From contig NZ_CP101751.1 in assembly GCF_024496085.1 (NCBI RefSeq), positions 1,860,001-1,924,000 of the forward strand: a stretch of DNA of 64,000 bases, read 5' to 3'. The stretch is from Flavobacterium cerinum (GTDB lineage: Bacteria > Bacteroidota > Bacteroidia > Flavobacteriales > Flavobacteriaceae). This document shows positions 35,829 to 45,028 of this stretch, one piece after another. Both the position numbers and the translations under genes were made by a program. Below the pieces are notes generated by a model. That model was not told the DNA's origin. It was given only the letters and a program-made list of their open reading frames with translations, and made no database searches. Each line of letters begins with the position of its first letter. Positions within the stretch are counted from its first letter, which is position 1.

Positions 35829-36518
35829 TTATTTATTTCTGTTGTCGCTTTCTACAACTCCGTCTCTTAATCGAATAATACGGTGCGCGTGTTCGGCGAT
35901 ATCTTCTTCGTGAGTTACCAGAATAACGGTGTTTCCGTTGGCGTGAATTTCATTAAAAAGATTCATGATTTCTACGGAAGTTCTACTGTCCAGGTTACCG
36001 GTCGGCTCATCAGCCAGAATGATAGAAGGATGGTTAACCAGTGCGCGGGCTACAGCTACACGTTGGCGTTGTCCTCCGGATAGCTGATTGGGTTTGTGAT
36101 CCATTCGATCGCCTAAGCCAACCTGTTTCAGTACTTCAGTAGCGCGTTTCATACGTTCCTCTTTTGAAAATCCGGCATAAACCATAGGTAGCGCTACATT
36201 GTCTAAGGCAGTTGTACGCGGTAATAAGTTAAAAGTCTGGAATACAAATCCGATTTCTTTATTTCGGATTCCGGCCAGTTCATCATCATCCATTTTACTT
36301 ACATCTTTACCGTTAAGGATGTATTCTCCGGATGTTGGTGTATCCAAACATCCCAAAATGTTCATTAATGTTGATTTTCCGGAACCGGATGGTCCCATTA
36401 ATGCCACGTATTCCCCTTTATTTATCGTTAAATCTATTCCTTTTAATACGTATACGGTTTCGTTACCTAAAGGAAAGTCTCTTTTAATCTCCTTAATTTC
36501 TATAATTGGTTTAGCCAT
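35829..36518 (-). CDS. LolD/MacB-type ABC ATPase
   Basis: 229 residues. Walker [11 protein letters not shown], signature [15 protein letters not shown], Walker [16 protein letters not shown]-loop [11 protein letters not shown]. The sequence [10 protein letters not shown] is characteristic of the LolD/MacB/FtsE branch, which work with FtsX-like permeases. No permease is adjacent. Confidence 0.92.
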   Translation of the reverse strand: MAKPIIEIKEIKRDFPLGNETVYVLKGIDLTINKGEYVALMGPSGSGKSTLMNILGCLDTPTSGEYILNGKDVSKMDDDELAGIRNKEIGFVFQTFNLLPRTTALDNVALPMVYAGFSKEERMKRATEVLKQVGLGDRMDHKPNQLSGGQRQRVAVARALVNHPSIILADEPTGNLDSRTSVEIMNLFNEIHANGNTVILVTHEEDIAEHAHRIIRLRDGVVESDNRNK

Positions 36519-36622
36519 TGGTAGTCTAAGAATCGTTAGTTGATTTTAGTTTTTAAAAATACTAAAAAGGTTTTTCTAATACTATATAAGTGGGATAAAC
36601 TTTAGAAATGTTACAACTGAAA

Positions 36623-37402
36623 TCAAACGCGTATCGTAAAATGTTCTTTTTCCTGTTCGCTGCGGAAAAAAACAAAGCCCCATTGGAAGGTGTCGATTGT
36701 AACGGTTACTTTCGGATGTTGTTGAATGATTTGCCAGGCCTGATCCATTTCTGGTGACCAATGTATGTCGTCGAAAATCCAAACGCTATCATTTGTAATA
36801 GTAGGGAGTAGGGAGTTAAAATAATGAAGAGTGGCTTCTTTCTGATGATTTCCGTCAAAGTAAATCAGGTCGTATTTTTTATTTTCATTAGCAACCGAAT
36901 CGAGATACGACTGAAATTCAGATATGACCGGTGTGATATTCGTATGACCGAAAGCAGTAAAGTTTTCCCGGGCGATTCGGGCTGTTTCCGGACAACCTTC
37001 TATAGTTGTTATGTTGGCTTTCGGATTACCGGCTGCCATTGCTGATGTGGCTAATCCAAGTGATGTACCGATTTCTAAAATAGTGTCCGGTTGGAAATAA
37101 CGGACAATTCGGAAAAGAAGTCGGGCTCTTTTTTTTGAAATTCCCGCATTACGGGCGATTTGTGCAATTTGTCGGGTATTGGATTTAAAAACTCTTGATC
37201 CGGCTCCGAAATCGGTTACCGAAATCTGATTTTTATTTTGTAAAAGTGTCGTTCTGAAACGATTTAATATTGCATATTCCGGTTTACTTTTTTTATCATA
37301 AAAACATTTGGTCACCAGACTAAATACAAAAGGGGAATGCACTCCGTGTTCGTTTTTGGAGTGCCATAAAAAGTTCAGATAGGCTTTTATTTGCGGATAC
37401 AT
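36623..37402 (-). CDS. Class I SAM-dependent O-methyltransferase
   Basis: 259 residues from the ATG at 37402; a TTG 7 codons upstream lies within a TATCTTTG box (plus 37421-37428). Motif I ILEIGTSLGLATSAMA, then TTIEGCPETARIARENF and YDLIYFDGNHQKEAT, as in the COMT-like Methyltransf_24 family. Substrate unknown. Downstream of the NAMPT gene with a 63-base gap and a separate promoter. Confidence 0.88.
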   Translation of the reverse strand: MYPQIKAYLNFLWHSKNEHGVHSPFVFSLVTKCFYDKKSKPEYAILNRFRTTLLQNKNQISVTDFGAGSRVFKSNTRQIAQIARNAGISKKRARLLFRIVRYFQPDTILEIGTSLGLATSAMAAGNPKANITTIEGCPETARIARENFTAFGHTNITPVISEFQSYLDSVANENKKYDLIYFDGNHQKEATLHYFNSLLPTITNDSVWIFDDIHWSPEMDQAWQIIQQHPKVTVTIDTFQWGFVFFRSEQEKEHFTIRV

Positions 37403-37420
37403 CGACAAAAAATTAAACAG

Positions 37421-37428
37421 CAAAGATA
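37421..37428 (-). promoter_or_regulatory. Promoter -7 box of methyltransferase
   Basis: Minus strand TATCTTTG, 18 bases before the ATG at 37402. Confidence 0.55.
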
Positions 37429-37465
37429 CAGAGTCCCGTGTATCGATGCTGTTTTAAAATTGAAA

Positions 37466-38917
37466 TTATGCGATTCGGTTTCGAATTTCCTGTAGATTAT
37501 CATTGATCAGCAATTTACCGTCACGGAAAACTTCCCGTAATTCACCAAGTGCTTCTTCTTCCCAGGTACAATTGTCTTTTAATTGATATACACCGTTTGC
37601 ATCTTTGAAAATCTGGATCAAACCTTTTGCTGATTTTTTAGTACCGTCATCAGTAACCGGATCTTTATAGATAGCACGTCCGTTTCCGTTTACTTCACCA
37701 TATGTTGCTTTCATGGCAAAACCAAAAGTATCCCGTGTATTATATTGATAGGTGTAAGAACCGATGCCGAGAACAATGTTTGTAGAGGCAAATCCTTTTT
37801 GTTTTAATTGTTCGCAGATTGTTGTCGCTCTTTCAACGGTAATACTGTCGCCGTAAATAGCACCGATTTGCGGAATTAATTCTTTATATCCTTTATCATT
37901 TACAGTACCGCCGAATATATCCCAAAGGATTTCGATAACTCCTTTTTGTTCTTCTGTCGTTTTTCCGTTTTTGTTTCCGCATATAATGGCAATCGGATCT
38001 CCGGAATCAGGACGGATTACTACTTTTCCTTCACGGGACGTTATGCTGTCTTTTAATTTCGGAAGGTATTCGGTTAGCACTTTCCATAAATCCCAGGTAT
38101 CGGATACAATCGATACAATTCCTTTCGGATAAATTTCTGTTGTTAATCTTTTAAAAGTATCGAATTCCCCTTCGTTAGTTCCCATACACATTACACTGTG
38201 TTCGGTAGCGGCAACGGAACCTCCGATCAGTTCTGTGTCAGAATCGGCATTGTAATATTGTTCCAGAAATTCAATAGCAGGAATCGTATCTGTTCCGGTA
38301 AAACTTAGTAAATGTCCGGCTCCGGAAATAGTTGCCGCTTCAATTCCGGCCATTCCCCGCATTGAGAAATCGTGTGCCTGCCAATTCACAAATTCCGGAA
38401 CAGTTGATGTTGCAGCTGCATAGCGATCTAAAACTTTTCGGTATTGTTGTGCTATTGTAGCCGATGTACAAGGCATCCAGATTACAGCAGATAATAAGGT
38501 CTCAAAATAATTGGTTAACCAGAAAAATTCCGGTTTGGTATTGTACATGGTAAACATCGGAATACGAATCGGAACCGAACTTCCTTCCGGTAGGGCTTTA
38601 AATACCATAGGGATATAACCTAAATCGTGAAGCGCCTCAATATGCTGCGTGCCTACCTGATTTTCGCCGAGGTAATTATTGATTCGTCGGGCATATTTTT
38701 GTACTACCGTTGCTTTGGGTTGCTGAAAAAAATCCTTTTCAAAACTTTCAATGATGTATTTTTTTATAAAATATTGCAAACCAAAGAAGACAACTTCATT
38801 TACACCTTCTATTCTGCTTTTTCTTGGAGTCCAGTTGGAATATACCAGACTTGTATGATCCGGATATTGGCGTCTGTGATCTACTTTATAGCCGTCGGTT
38901 AATAATAATGGATTCAT
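37466..38917 (-). CDS. nadV: Nicotinamide phosphoribosyltransferase (NadV/NAMPT)
   Basis: 483 residues, as in bacterial and animal NAMPT. Motifs: MNPLLLTDGYKVDHRRQYPD, the catalytic His in SVAATEHSVMCMG, VSDTWDLWKVL, VVIRPDSGDP, GIGSYTYQYNTRDTFGFAMKAT. Makes NMN from nicotinamide and PRPP in one step. Last gene of the NAD/ADP-ribose operon, after an 85-base gap containing TTTGAT-N10-ATCAAA. Could instead use ADPR-pyrophosphate, as phage homologues paired with Prs-like proteins do; sequence alone does not decide. Confidence 0.93.
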   Translation of the reverse strand: MNPLLLTDGYKVDHRRQYPDHTSLVYSNWTPRKSRIEGVNEVVFFGLQYFIKKYIIESFEKDFFQQPKATVVQKYARRINNYLGENQVGTQHIEALHDLGYIPMVFKALPEGSSVPIRIPMFTMYNTKPEFFWLTNYFETLLSAVIWMPCTSATIAQQYRKVLDRYAAATSTVPEFVNWQAHDFSMRGMAGIEAATISGAGHLLSFTGTDTIPAIEFLEQYYNADSDTELIGGSVAATEHSVMCMGTNEGEFDTFKRLTTEIYPKGIVSIVSDTWDLWKVLTEYLPKLKDSITSREGKVVIRPDSGDPIAIICGNKNGKTTEEQKGVIEILWDIFGGTVNDKGYKELIPQIGAIYGDSITVERATTICEQLKQKGFASTNIVLGIGSYTYQYNTRDTFGFAMKATYGEVNGNGRAIYKDPVTDDGTKKSAKGLIQIFKDANGVYQLKDNCTWEEEALGELREVFRDGKLLINDNLQEIRNRIA

Positions 38918-39002
38918 GATAATTGGTATTGGAGTTAGTGGTTCGATTTTAAGATTGTCCTTTTTTGATATAATTAATGATCAAATAAAGGTAATTGTGC
39001 TA

Positions 39003-39737
39003 TTATTTGTTTCTTCCTTTTTCATTCGGGTATAGACTGGTTAGGGTGTCACTTTGCCAGAATTCTTTGGTATCGATATTCATTGCGGTAAGTTTGCCGG
39101 TAAAAGCAGCACCCGTATCAATATTCCAGACGTTACAACCTTGCATTGGTTCTGTGACATCGTATAATAGAGTAGGTGTATGCCCTATAAATATTTCCTT
39201 AAACAATAATAAGCGTTTCGGATATATTTTCATATTATCTGCAATGCGATAATTCATGGTTAAGGCCATTTCCCAAAGCGTTCTGTCCCAATTGTAATTG
39301 GACGTGTAAAATTCCTTTTCCGGACCGTGCATTGATGTAAAACCTGCGTGTATAAACAAGCGATTTTCACTGTCAATATAATAGTTTTGCATTTTTTCGA
39401 AAAAAGTAAGATGCTGTTGTTTTACGGATTCATGCAAATCTTTGTAACTGTCGTAAGTGGATTGGCCGCCGTGTTGTAACCATGTAGGGTTAGCAATTCC
39501 GGTTTTTAGCCATTGTTCGCACCAGTAATCGTGATTGCCTTTTATGAAAATACAGTTATACTGTTGGTCTAAGGTTATCAGATAACTGACAGTTGCTGCG
39601 GAATCACTCCATCCGTCTACCAGATCACCTAAAAAAATAAAGGTGTCATTTTGAGTAGCTTCCGTTTTTGAAATCACTTGCTCCAGTCCTTTTAATCCGC
39701 CATGAATATCGCCAATTGCTATTGTTCTTGCGGTCAT
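39003..39737 (-). CDS. Calcineurin-like metallophosphoesterase
   Basis: 244 residues. Metal motifs GDIHGG, GDLVDGWSDS, GNHDYW and FIHAG are complete, so it should be active. PP2A/ApaH/PrpE-like. Its ATG overlaps the kptA stop by 4 bases. In this operon the natural candidates for its substrate are ADP-ribose 1''-phosphate or cyclic phosphate from the KptA reaction, a 2'- or 3'-phosphate, or a dinucleotide; this is inference from position only. Confidence 0.9.
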   Translation of the reverse strand: MTARTIAIGDIHGGLKGLEQVISKTEATQNDTFIFLGDLVDGWSDSAATVSYLITLDQQYNCIFIKGNHDYWCEQWLKTGIANPTWLQHGGQSTYDSYKDLHESVKQQHLTFFEKMQNYYIDSENRLFIHAGFTSMHGPEKEFYTSNYNWDRTLWEMALTMNYRIADNMKIYPKRLLLFKEIFIGHTPTLLYDVTEPMQGCNVWNIDTGAAFTGKLTAMNIDTKEFWQSDTLTSLYPNEKGRNK

Positions 39738-40276
39738 TTGGTAATATATTCAGGAGCGACAAAATCGGTTAGCCATACACCGTTTTCGGATTGATAAAAC
39801 AAAATTCCGTCACGATACATTTGTCCGGCCATTACGTTTAAAATTACAGGCTTACCACGGCGGGAACCAACTTTATGAGCTGTTTCCGTTTCCTGACTAA
39901 GATGCACATGATGGCGATTCATTTTCTTGATCCCTTCTTCTCTGATAATAGCTGCAAATTTTTCGGGTGTTCCGTGATACAGTAATTCCGGTGGTGTGAT
40001 CGGGGTTAGCGCCAGTTCAATTTCCAGTGAATGTCCTTGATTCGCTCTTATTTTTGTTTTGTCGGCATTAAACGTAAAACGTTTTTTATCGTTGGTAGCG
40101 ACAACTTCTTCTAATTCTGCAAGGGTTAAAATGAAACCTTTCGGAACTATTTTTTCAATAAGTTCGTTGATGTCAGCCCAACCGTTTTCATCCAGTTGTA
40201 ACCCTATTTTTTCAGGTTGGTGACGTAATAGTAAACTTAAAAATTTACTTATTCTTTTTTTATATTCTTCTGTCAT
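39734..40276 (-). CDS. kptA: KptA/Tpt1 RNA 2'-phosphotransferase
   Basis: 180 residues. Family motifs: [57 protein letters not shown] and RHHVHLSQE, which supply the Arg-His-Arg-Arg active site. Removes an internal RNA 2'-phosphate using NAD+, giving nicotinamide and ADP-ribose 1'',2''-cyclic phosphate. It overlaps its neighbours by 4 bases on both sides, next to a macrodomain gene able to use ADP-ribose derivatives. Some homologues can ADP-ribosylate RNA ends. Confidence 0.95.
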   Translation of the reverse strand: MTEEYKKRISKFLSLLLRHQPEKIGLQLDENGWADINELIEKIVPKGFILTLAELEEVVATNDKKRFTFNADKTKIRANQGHSLEIELALTPITPPELLYHGTPEKFAAIIREEGIKKMNRHHVHLSQETETAHKVGSRRGKPVILNVMAGQMYRDGILFYQSENGVWLTDFVAPEYITK

Positions 40277-40800
40277 GATTTTAAATTTTTTAAGCCTTCC
40301 TCATAGAGAACAAAATTTTCCTGATCAAAACATACAAAATGAATAGAATTCAAAGTATGTTGCTCTTTTTTTAGAAAGGTAGTAACGGTTTCAATAGCAA
40401 TAGTTGCTGCAGTTGCCTTAGGAAATCGATATATACCGGTACTGATATTAGGGAAGGCAATAGTTTTAATGTTTAATGCTACGGCTAGTTTCAAGGAATT
40501 GTAATAACAATTTGCTAGTAATGTTTCATCATTTTGCTGATTATTCCATACCGGTCCCACAGTGTGAATTACGTATTTACAAGGAAGTAATCCTCCTGAA
40601 GTGTAAACAGCTTCACCGGTTTTGCAGCCACCTTGTTTATTTCGTATAGCAATACATTCTTCTAAAATTTGCTTCCCACCGGTTCTGTGTATGGCACCGT
40701 CAACACCGCCGCCGCCTAAAAGAGAGCTATTGGCTGCATTGACAATTGCATCAACGTTGATCTTAGTGATATCGCCTTGAATTAGTTCTAACCGTGTCAT
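40273..40800 (-). CDS. Macrodomain ADP-ribose hydrolase (MacroD/YmdB type)
   Basis: 175 residues, a single macro domain. Ligand loops: [30 protein letters not shown] and ISTGIYRFP. The first two carry the catalytic Asn/Asp positions of MacroD-type hydrolases. Acts on O-acetyl-ADP-ribose, ADP-ribosylated groups or ADP-ribose 1''-phosphate. Ends overlapping kptA, so it probably handles KptA by-products or reverses ADP-ribosylation. Confidence 0.94.
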   Translation of the reverse strand: MTRLELIQGDITKINVDAIVNAANSSLLGGGGVDGAIHRTGGKQILEECIAIRNKQGGCKTGEAVYTSGGLLPCKYVIHTVGPVWNNQQNDETLLANCYYNSLKLAVALNIKTIAFPNISTGIYRFPKATAATIAIETVTTFLKKEQHTLNSIHFVCFDQENFVLYEEGLKNLKS

Positions 40801-40802
40801 AA

Positions 40803-41345
40803 TTATAATGTTGTTAATTCATCCCGGACTTCCATTAGGGCAAATCCTAAAAGGTTTAATCCTTTCCATTTTTCAGGGAATTGAATATTCGGATCATCCG
40901 ATGCCATACCAATTCCCCAGATAGGATCAACCGGACTGGCTTCGACTAATATTCGGTTTGCGGTGCTTATTAAAAACGAACGCAATTCAGGATGCTGACC
41001 GAATTTATGAAAGTTTCCTTCTTTGACAATTGCATAGCGGTTTTCCAACCAGATTGCATCGTTATAGTTGATCACTTCCCGACCTAATTTTTTCGCTTCG
41101 GCTGCTGTTTTCGCCTGAAGTATTTTTTCGAATGTGACCGTATCGTTAAACAGAACCGCTTTTTGCGCCATCATCCAATGTTCGGCCGTTTTGTATTCGA
41201 CATTGTTTACAGTAAAAGGACTTTCCCACCACTGACTAAAACAGGTCTTGGTAATAGTTCCGTCTTTTGTCGGTTGATGACCCCAAAAGAAAATATACTT
41301 CTGGGTATTCGGATTTTCAGTTAATTGTTCTATTGTGTATTTCAT
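40803..41345 (-). CDS. NADAR (YbiA-like) domain protein
   Basis: 180 residues. YIFFWGHQ near the N-terminus, then [40 protein letters not shown] and [10 protein letters not shown], which are the NADAR signatures. NADAR proteins remove ADP-ribose from modified guanine or cleave N-glycosidic bonds of related molecules. Gap of 2 bases to both neighbours, so translationally linked to prs-like and macro genes. Confidence 0.92.
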   Translation of the reverse strand: MKYTIEQLTENPNTQKYIFFWGHQPTKDGTITKTCFSQWWESPFTVNNVEYKTAEHWMMAQKAVLFNDTVTFEKILQAKTAAEAKKLGREVINYNDAIWLENRYAIVKEGNFHKFGQHPELRSFLISTANRILVEASPVDPIWGIGMASDDPNIQFPEKWKGLNLLGFALMEVRDELTTL

Positions 41346-41347
41346 GA

Positions 41348-42190
41348 TTACCGTTTCAGATTTTCTAATTTAATTTGGATTACGTTTTCATGAGCAATGT
41401 CTTTAAACGAATCGGTTGTGAAAATTTTGGTGAAATAACCGGATAAAGATTCAAAGCCTTTATTAAAGATACCGTGACTAATAGCCAGATACAGATTACC
41501 GGCATTCTTTTGTTTTAATTCTGCTGCCAGACCTAAAAAAGTACCGCCGCCATCACAAATGTCATCTACGATAAGACAATCTTTACCGTTTAAATCGTCT
41601 TCATAAACTTTAAAACCGGATAATTTACCTGTTTTTACATCGCGGCTTTTTGAGCATTCTACAACCTCAATACCGCTTAAAGCTTCTGATACTTTGTATA
41701 TTTTTTTTAGAGCGCCACCGTCGGGAGAAACCAGTTTTAGATCGGATTGAATATACCCGGTTACTTTTTTTATAAAGCTGTGATTGTCGATCACTTCACA
41801 ATTGTTTAAAAGTGCCGGCGTTACTTCCGAATGCGGATCGTAAACCATTATCTTCTGTAATTGAAGACTATTGATGATATCGGCATATACCTTAACGGAT
41901 AGTGATTCTCCTTTGATCATAACCCGATCCTGACGTGCAGCCGGGAAATAAGGAATAAAGGCTTCAATCGCTTTAACACCCATTCGTTTTAAGGCGTCTA
42001 CGGTGATACAGAATAAGCCTAAATCATTAAAAGAATTAATTCGATGCGTGATTGTTATCGTTTGATTGCTATCAAAGTTGGTGTCAATTTTTATATGAGG
42101 TTCACCGCCGGAAAAAACAAATGATTGGAATGTCAGTTGGTTTTCAGTTCCGAAAGGTGTAAATTCCGGTGTTAAATTTAGTGTTGTCAT
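41348..42190 (-). CDS. PRPP synthetase-like protein of NAD operon
   Basis: 280 residues from MTTLNLTPEF, shorter than housekeeping Prs (about 315). IPYFPAARQDRV is the ATP/ribose-5-phosphate motif, VYDPHSEVTPALL replaces the usual DLHAxQ block, and the PRPP loop reads CLIVDDICDGGGTF, not DDxxDTAGT. It is therefore the NadV-associated branch and not the housekeeping enzyme. Likely supplies PRPP for NAMPT; an ADP-ribose pyrophosphokinase role, as in the phage NAD-reconstitution pair, is an alternative. Operon start; a very short leader. Confidence 0.88.
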   Translation of the reverse strand: MTTLNLTPEFTPFGTENQLTFQSFVFSGGEPHIKIDTNFDSNQTITITHRINSFNDLGLFCITVDALKRMGVKAIEAFIPYFPAARQDRVMIKGESLSVKVYADIINSLQLQKIMVYDPHSEVTPALLNNCEVIDNHSFIKKVTGYIQSDLKLVSPDGGALKKIYKVSEALSGIEVVECSKSRDVKTGKLSGFKVYEDDLNGKDCLIVDDICDGGGTFLGLAAELKQKNAGNLYLAISHGIFNKGFESLSGYFTKIFTTDSFKDIAHENVIQIKLENLKR

Positions 42191-42264
42191 ATTTGTGTTA
42201 TTTTTACGCAAAGTTAAAGTAAAATTCTAAAGTAGAAAAATAATATGTGTAAAAAATACGCAAA
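42191..42264 (-). promoter_or_regulatory. Promoter and repeated motif of the NAD/ADP-ribose operon
   Basis: On the minus strand TAACTTTG (plus 42209-42216) matches TAnnTTTG, 19 bases upstream of the ATG. Two direct copies of TTTGCGTA-W6-ACACAWAT occur at 42243-42264 and 42191-42212, 52 bases apart. The downstream copy includes the -7 TTTG. They are candidate sites for the Nudix regulator encoded just upstream. Confidence 0.55.
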
Positions 42265-42316
42265 ATAATAATGCGGTAATTTTAGTAAAGGTTAAGGTGT
42301 TGATTTACAGAATTGT

Positions 42317-43015
42317 TTAGTTGAATTTTATTTCGAAGTGAAATCCGTTTTGTTCCAGTTCCCGATACTTTTTTTCATTGAATTTGAAAAGTTTGGCCGG
42401 GCGACCGCTTTTAACGGAAGCAATTTTATCGGTTTCATCAATAATTCCGAAACCGAGGATTTTTTTTCGGAAGTTACGACGATCGATATTTTTTTCAAGC
42501 AGCGTAGTGTATAGATTTTCGAGTTCTGAAAAAAGAAATTCAGTCCCCAGTAAGTCAAAACCAATAGGTTGGTAGGTTAATTTGTTTTTTAAACGGGAAA
42601 AAGCGGTATCAATTATTTCCCGGTGATCATAAGCGAGTTGAGGTAGTTGATCAATTGGAAACCATTTTGCTTTTTCAGCATCGGTATCGGTAATGGTTTT
42701 TAATGTTAATTTGGAGGGATCAACCAGAGCAAAATAAGCTACGGAAACCACTCGGAATCTGGGATCGCGTTCGATGTTATCGCCAAAGGTGTACAATTGT
42801 TCCAGATAGTTTACCGAAACGCCGGTTTCTTCTCTAAGTTCTCGGGTAACAGCTGTCGTTAGTGATTCGTCATTTAAAACAAATCCGCCCGGAAGACACC
42901 ATGAATTTTTAGCATCACCGAATTTTTGTTTCACCAAAAGAACAAAGAGCTGGCTATTCTCATAACCGAATACAATGGCATCCACTGCAATTTTTATGTT
43001 TTGAATAATAGCCAT
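42317..43015 (-). CDS. Nudix-winged-helix regulator (NrtR family)
   Basis: 232 residues. N-terminal Nudix domain with a complete Nudix box at G44-V66 (GxxxxxE, then RELREETGV), so hydrolysis of ADP-ribose-like compounds remains possible. The C-terminal part (about 150-232) is the NrtR-type winged helix: FRKKILGFGIIDETDKIA, SVKSGRPAKLFKFN. NrtR regulators sense ADP-ribose/NAD and control NAD-salvage genes such as nadV-prs. Lies directly upstream of that operon on the same strand, with a 126-base gap. Confidence 0.92.
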   Translation of the reverse strand: MAIIQNIKIAVDAIVFGYENSQLFVLLVKQKFGDAKNSWCLPGGFVLNDESLTTAVTRELREETGVSVNYLEQLYTFGDNIERDPRFRVVSVAYFALVDPSKLTLKTITDTDAEKAKWFPIDQLPQLAYDHREIIDTAFSRLKNKLTYQPIGFDLLGTEFLFSELENLYTTLLEKNIDRRNFRKKILGFGIIDETDKIASVKSGRPAKLFKFNEKKYRELEQNGFHFEIKFN

Positions 43016-43060
43016 TTCGTTCTTTTAATAATGTAAAAATAAATATTTATCAGGAATGTG

Positions 43061-44914
43061 TTATTCCATTTTAGCACTCAATTCAAACCAACGTTCTTCT
43101 TTTTCTTCTAAAAGTGAAATAACGCTTTGTAATTCGTTGGCTTTAGTTCCAATTTCAGAATCGGCTACTTTTCCATCGGAAAAAAGCTTTTCGATTTCCG
43201 CTTTTTTGTATTCCAGATCTTTGATTTCGCGTTCGATCTTTTGGAATTCTTTCTGCTCATTAAAAGATAATCCTTGTTTTACCTGATTTTGTTTCCAGTT
43301 GACCTTTTCTTTCGCTTCTTCTTTTTCCGGTTCAACACTGTCTTCATACGCTCTGAAATCGGAATAGTTACCCGGAAAATCTTCAATTACACCTTGTCCG
43401 CGGAAAACAAACATATGGTCAACGATTTTATCCATAAAATAACGGTCGTGTGATACAACCAGTAAACAACCCGGATAATCCAACAGGAAGTTTTCCAATA
43501 CATTTAAAGTAACAATATCAAGATCGTTGGTCGGCTCATCCAGAATCAGGAAGTTCGGATTCTGAATTAAAACGGTACACAAATACAATCGTTTTAATTC
43601 GCCTCCGCTTAATTTTTCAACATAATCATGTTGTTTCTTACGGTCGAAAAGAAAACGTTCCAGTAATTGTCCGGCGGAAATAGTTCGGCCTTTAGTTAAC
43701 GGGATATATTCGCCGTATTCTTTAATAATATCAATTACCTTTTGTTCCGGTTTCGGATTGATACCGCTTTGGGTATAATAGCCTACTTTGATGGTTTCTC
43801 CGATGATTACTTTACCGTTGTCCGGTTCAATCGTCTGTGTCAGAATGTTTAAAAAGGTTGACTTTCCGGTTCCGTTTTTTCCGATGATACCAATACGTTC
43901 ACCGCGATTAAATGTATAATCAAAGCCATTCAGGATGATGCGATCATTGAATTTTTTAGATACTTTGTGAAGTTCAATGATTTTACTTCCCATACGTTCC
44001 ATATTGATTTCCAGTTCTACCTGGTTTTCTTTACGACGACTCTGGGCTTTTTCTTTAATTACATAAAAATCGTCAATCCTTGATTTGGATTTTGTTGTAC
44101 GGGCTTTCGGTTGGCGACGCATCCAGTCCAGTTCTTTTACAAAAACGTTCTGCGCTTTGTCAATACTGGCGTTTTCGGAGGCAATTCGCTCTTCTTTTTT
44201 AGTAAGATAATAGGAATAGTTACCTTTATATTGATACAGTTTACCGTTGTCTAATTCGATGATTTCATTACAAACACGCTCTAAAAAGAAACGGTCGTGC
44301 GTAACCATAAACAAGGTGATATTTTCTTTGGCAAAGTAATTTTCCAGCCATTCGATCATTTCAAGATCTAAGTGGTTGGTCGGCTCATCCAGAATTAATA
44401 AATCCGGCTTGTTGATCAGAATGATAGCCAATGCCAATCTCTTCTTTTGTCCGCCGGATAGATTTTTGACCTTTAATTTCAGATCTTCCAGCTTTAATTT
44501 AAAGAGGATTTGTTTGTATTGGGTTTCAAAATCCCAGGCATTGTGCAAATCCATTTTTTCAAAAGCTTTTTGATACACTTCTTCGTCTTCCGGATTTTGA
44601 AGGGCTTTTTCGTATTGCTCTATTACTTTTAGTATCTCGTTGTCTGATGCAAAAATACTTTCCTCAATTGTAAGCTCCTGTTGTAAATTAGGATCCTGTG
44701 ACAAAAATGCCATTCGGATTTCTTTTCGCATTACAATCTGACCGTTGTCGGGTGTGTCTTCTCCGGTAATGATTTTTAATATCGATGTCTTTCCGGTTCC
44801 GTTCTTCGCTACAAAAGCAATTTTCTGGTCTTTGTTAATTCCGAACGAAAGATTTTCGAATAAAACACGCTCTCCAAACGACTTGGAAATATTTTCAACT
44901 GATAGATAATTCAC
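43061..44914 (-). CDS. ABC-F ATPase with C-terminal coiled coil (Uup-like)
   Basis: 617 residues from a GTG at 44914. The TTG at 44932 lies within the TACTTTTG box (minus strand, plus 44931-44938), so cannot be the start. Two ABC domains: Walker A AKNGTGKTS and GKNGTGKST, signatures LSGGQKKR and LSGGELKR. The C-terminal coiled coil (EQKEFQKIEREIKDLEYKK) is the Uup feature, implicated in ribosome or branched-DNA binding. Separate transcription unit 46 bases from the Nudix gene. Confidence 0.92.
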   Translation of the reverse strand: MNYLSVENISKSFGERVLFENLSFGINKDQKIAFVAKNGTGKTSILKIITGEDTPDNGQIVMRKEIRMAFLSQDPNLQQELTIEESIFASDNEILKVIEQYEKALQNPEDEEVYQKAFEKMDLHNAWDFETQYKQILFKLKLEDLKLKVKNLSGGQKKRLALAIILINKPDLLILDEPTNHLDLEMIEWLENYFAKENITLFMVTHDRFFLERVCNEIIELDNGKLYQYKGNYSYYLTKKEERIASENASIDKAQNVFVKELDWMRRQPKARTTKSKSRIDDFYVIKEKAQSRRKENQVELEINMERMGSKIIELHKVSKKFNDRIILNGFDYTFNRGERIGIIGKNGTGKSTFLNILTQTIEPDNGKVIIGETIKVGYYTQSGINPKPEQKVIDIIKEYGEYIPLTKGRTISAGQLLERFLFDRKKQHDYVEKLSGGELKRLYLCTVLIQNPNFLILDEPTNDLDIVTLNVLENFLLDYPGCLLVVSHDRYFMDKIVDHMFVFRGQGVIEDFPGNYSDFRAYEDSVEPEKEEAKEKVNWKQNQVKQGLSFNEQKEFQKIEREIKDLEYKKAEIEKLFSDGKVADSEIGTKANELQSVISLLEEKEERWFELSAKME

Positions 44915-44930
44915 AATGATACTTTTTTGC

Positions 44931-44938
44931 AAAAGTAA
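44931..44938 (-). promoter_or_regulatory. Promoter -7 box of the Uup-like gene
   Basis: Minus strand TACTTTTG, perfect TAnnTTTG, 17 bases before the GTG start. Confidence 0.6.
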
Positions 44939-44997
44939 GCTTTATTTATAATTTTCGTTTTGGGAAAATCTTTAGAATTGCAAAGAAGGAAAATTTT

Positions 44998-45005
44998 TAC
45001 TTTTG
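44998..45005 (+). promoter_or_regulatory. Promoter -7 box of lipoprotein gene
   Basis: TACTTTTG on the plus strand, 24 bases before the ATG at 45029; an in-frame start at 44960 is upstream of it and rejected. Confidence 0.6.
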
Positions 45006-45028
45006 AGCCCATTTTAAAAGATTTGATG

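Noticed and set aside
38948..38990. TTTGAT-N10-ATCAAA between phosphatase and NAMPT as a strong operator or terminator
   Set aside because: A 6-base arm pair in very AT-rich DNA is expected by chance, and there is no T-tract; noted only in the NAMPT entry.
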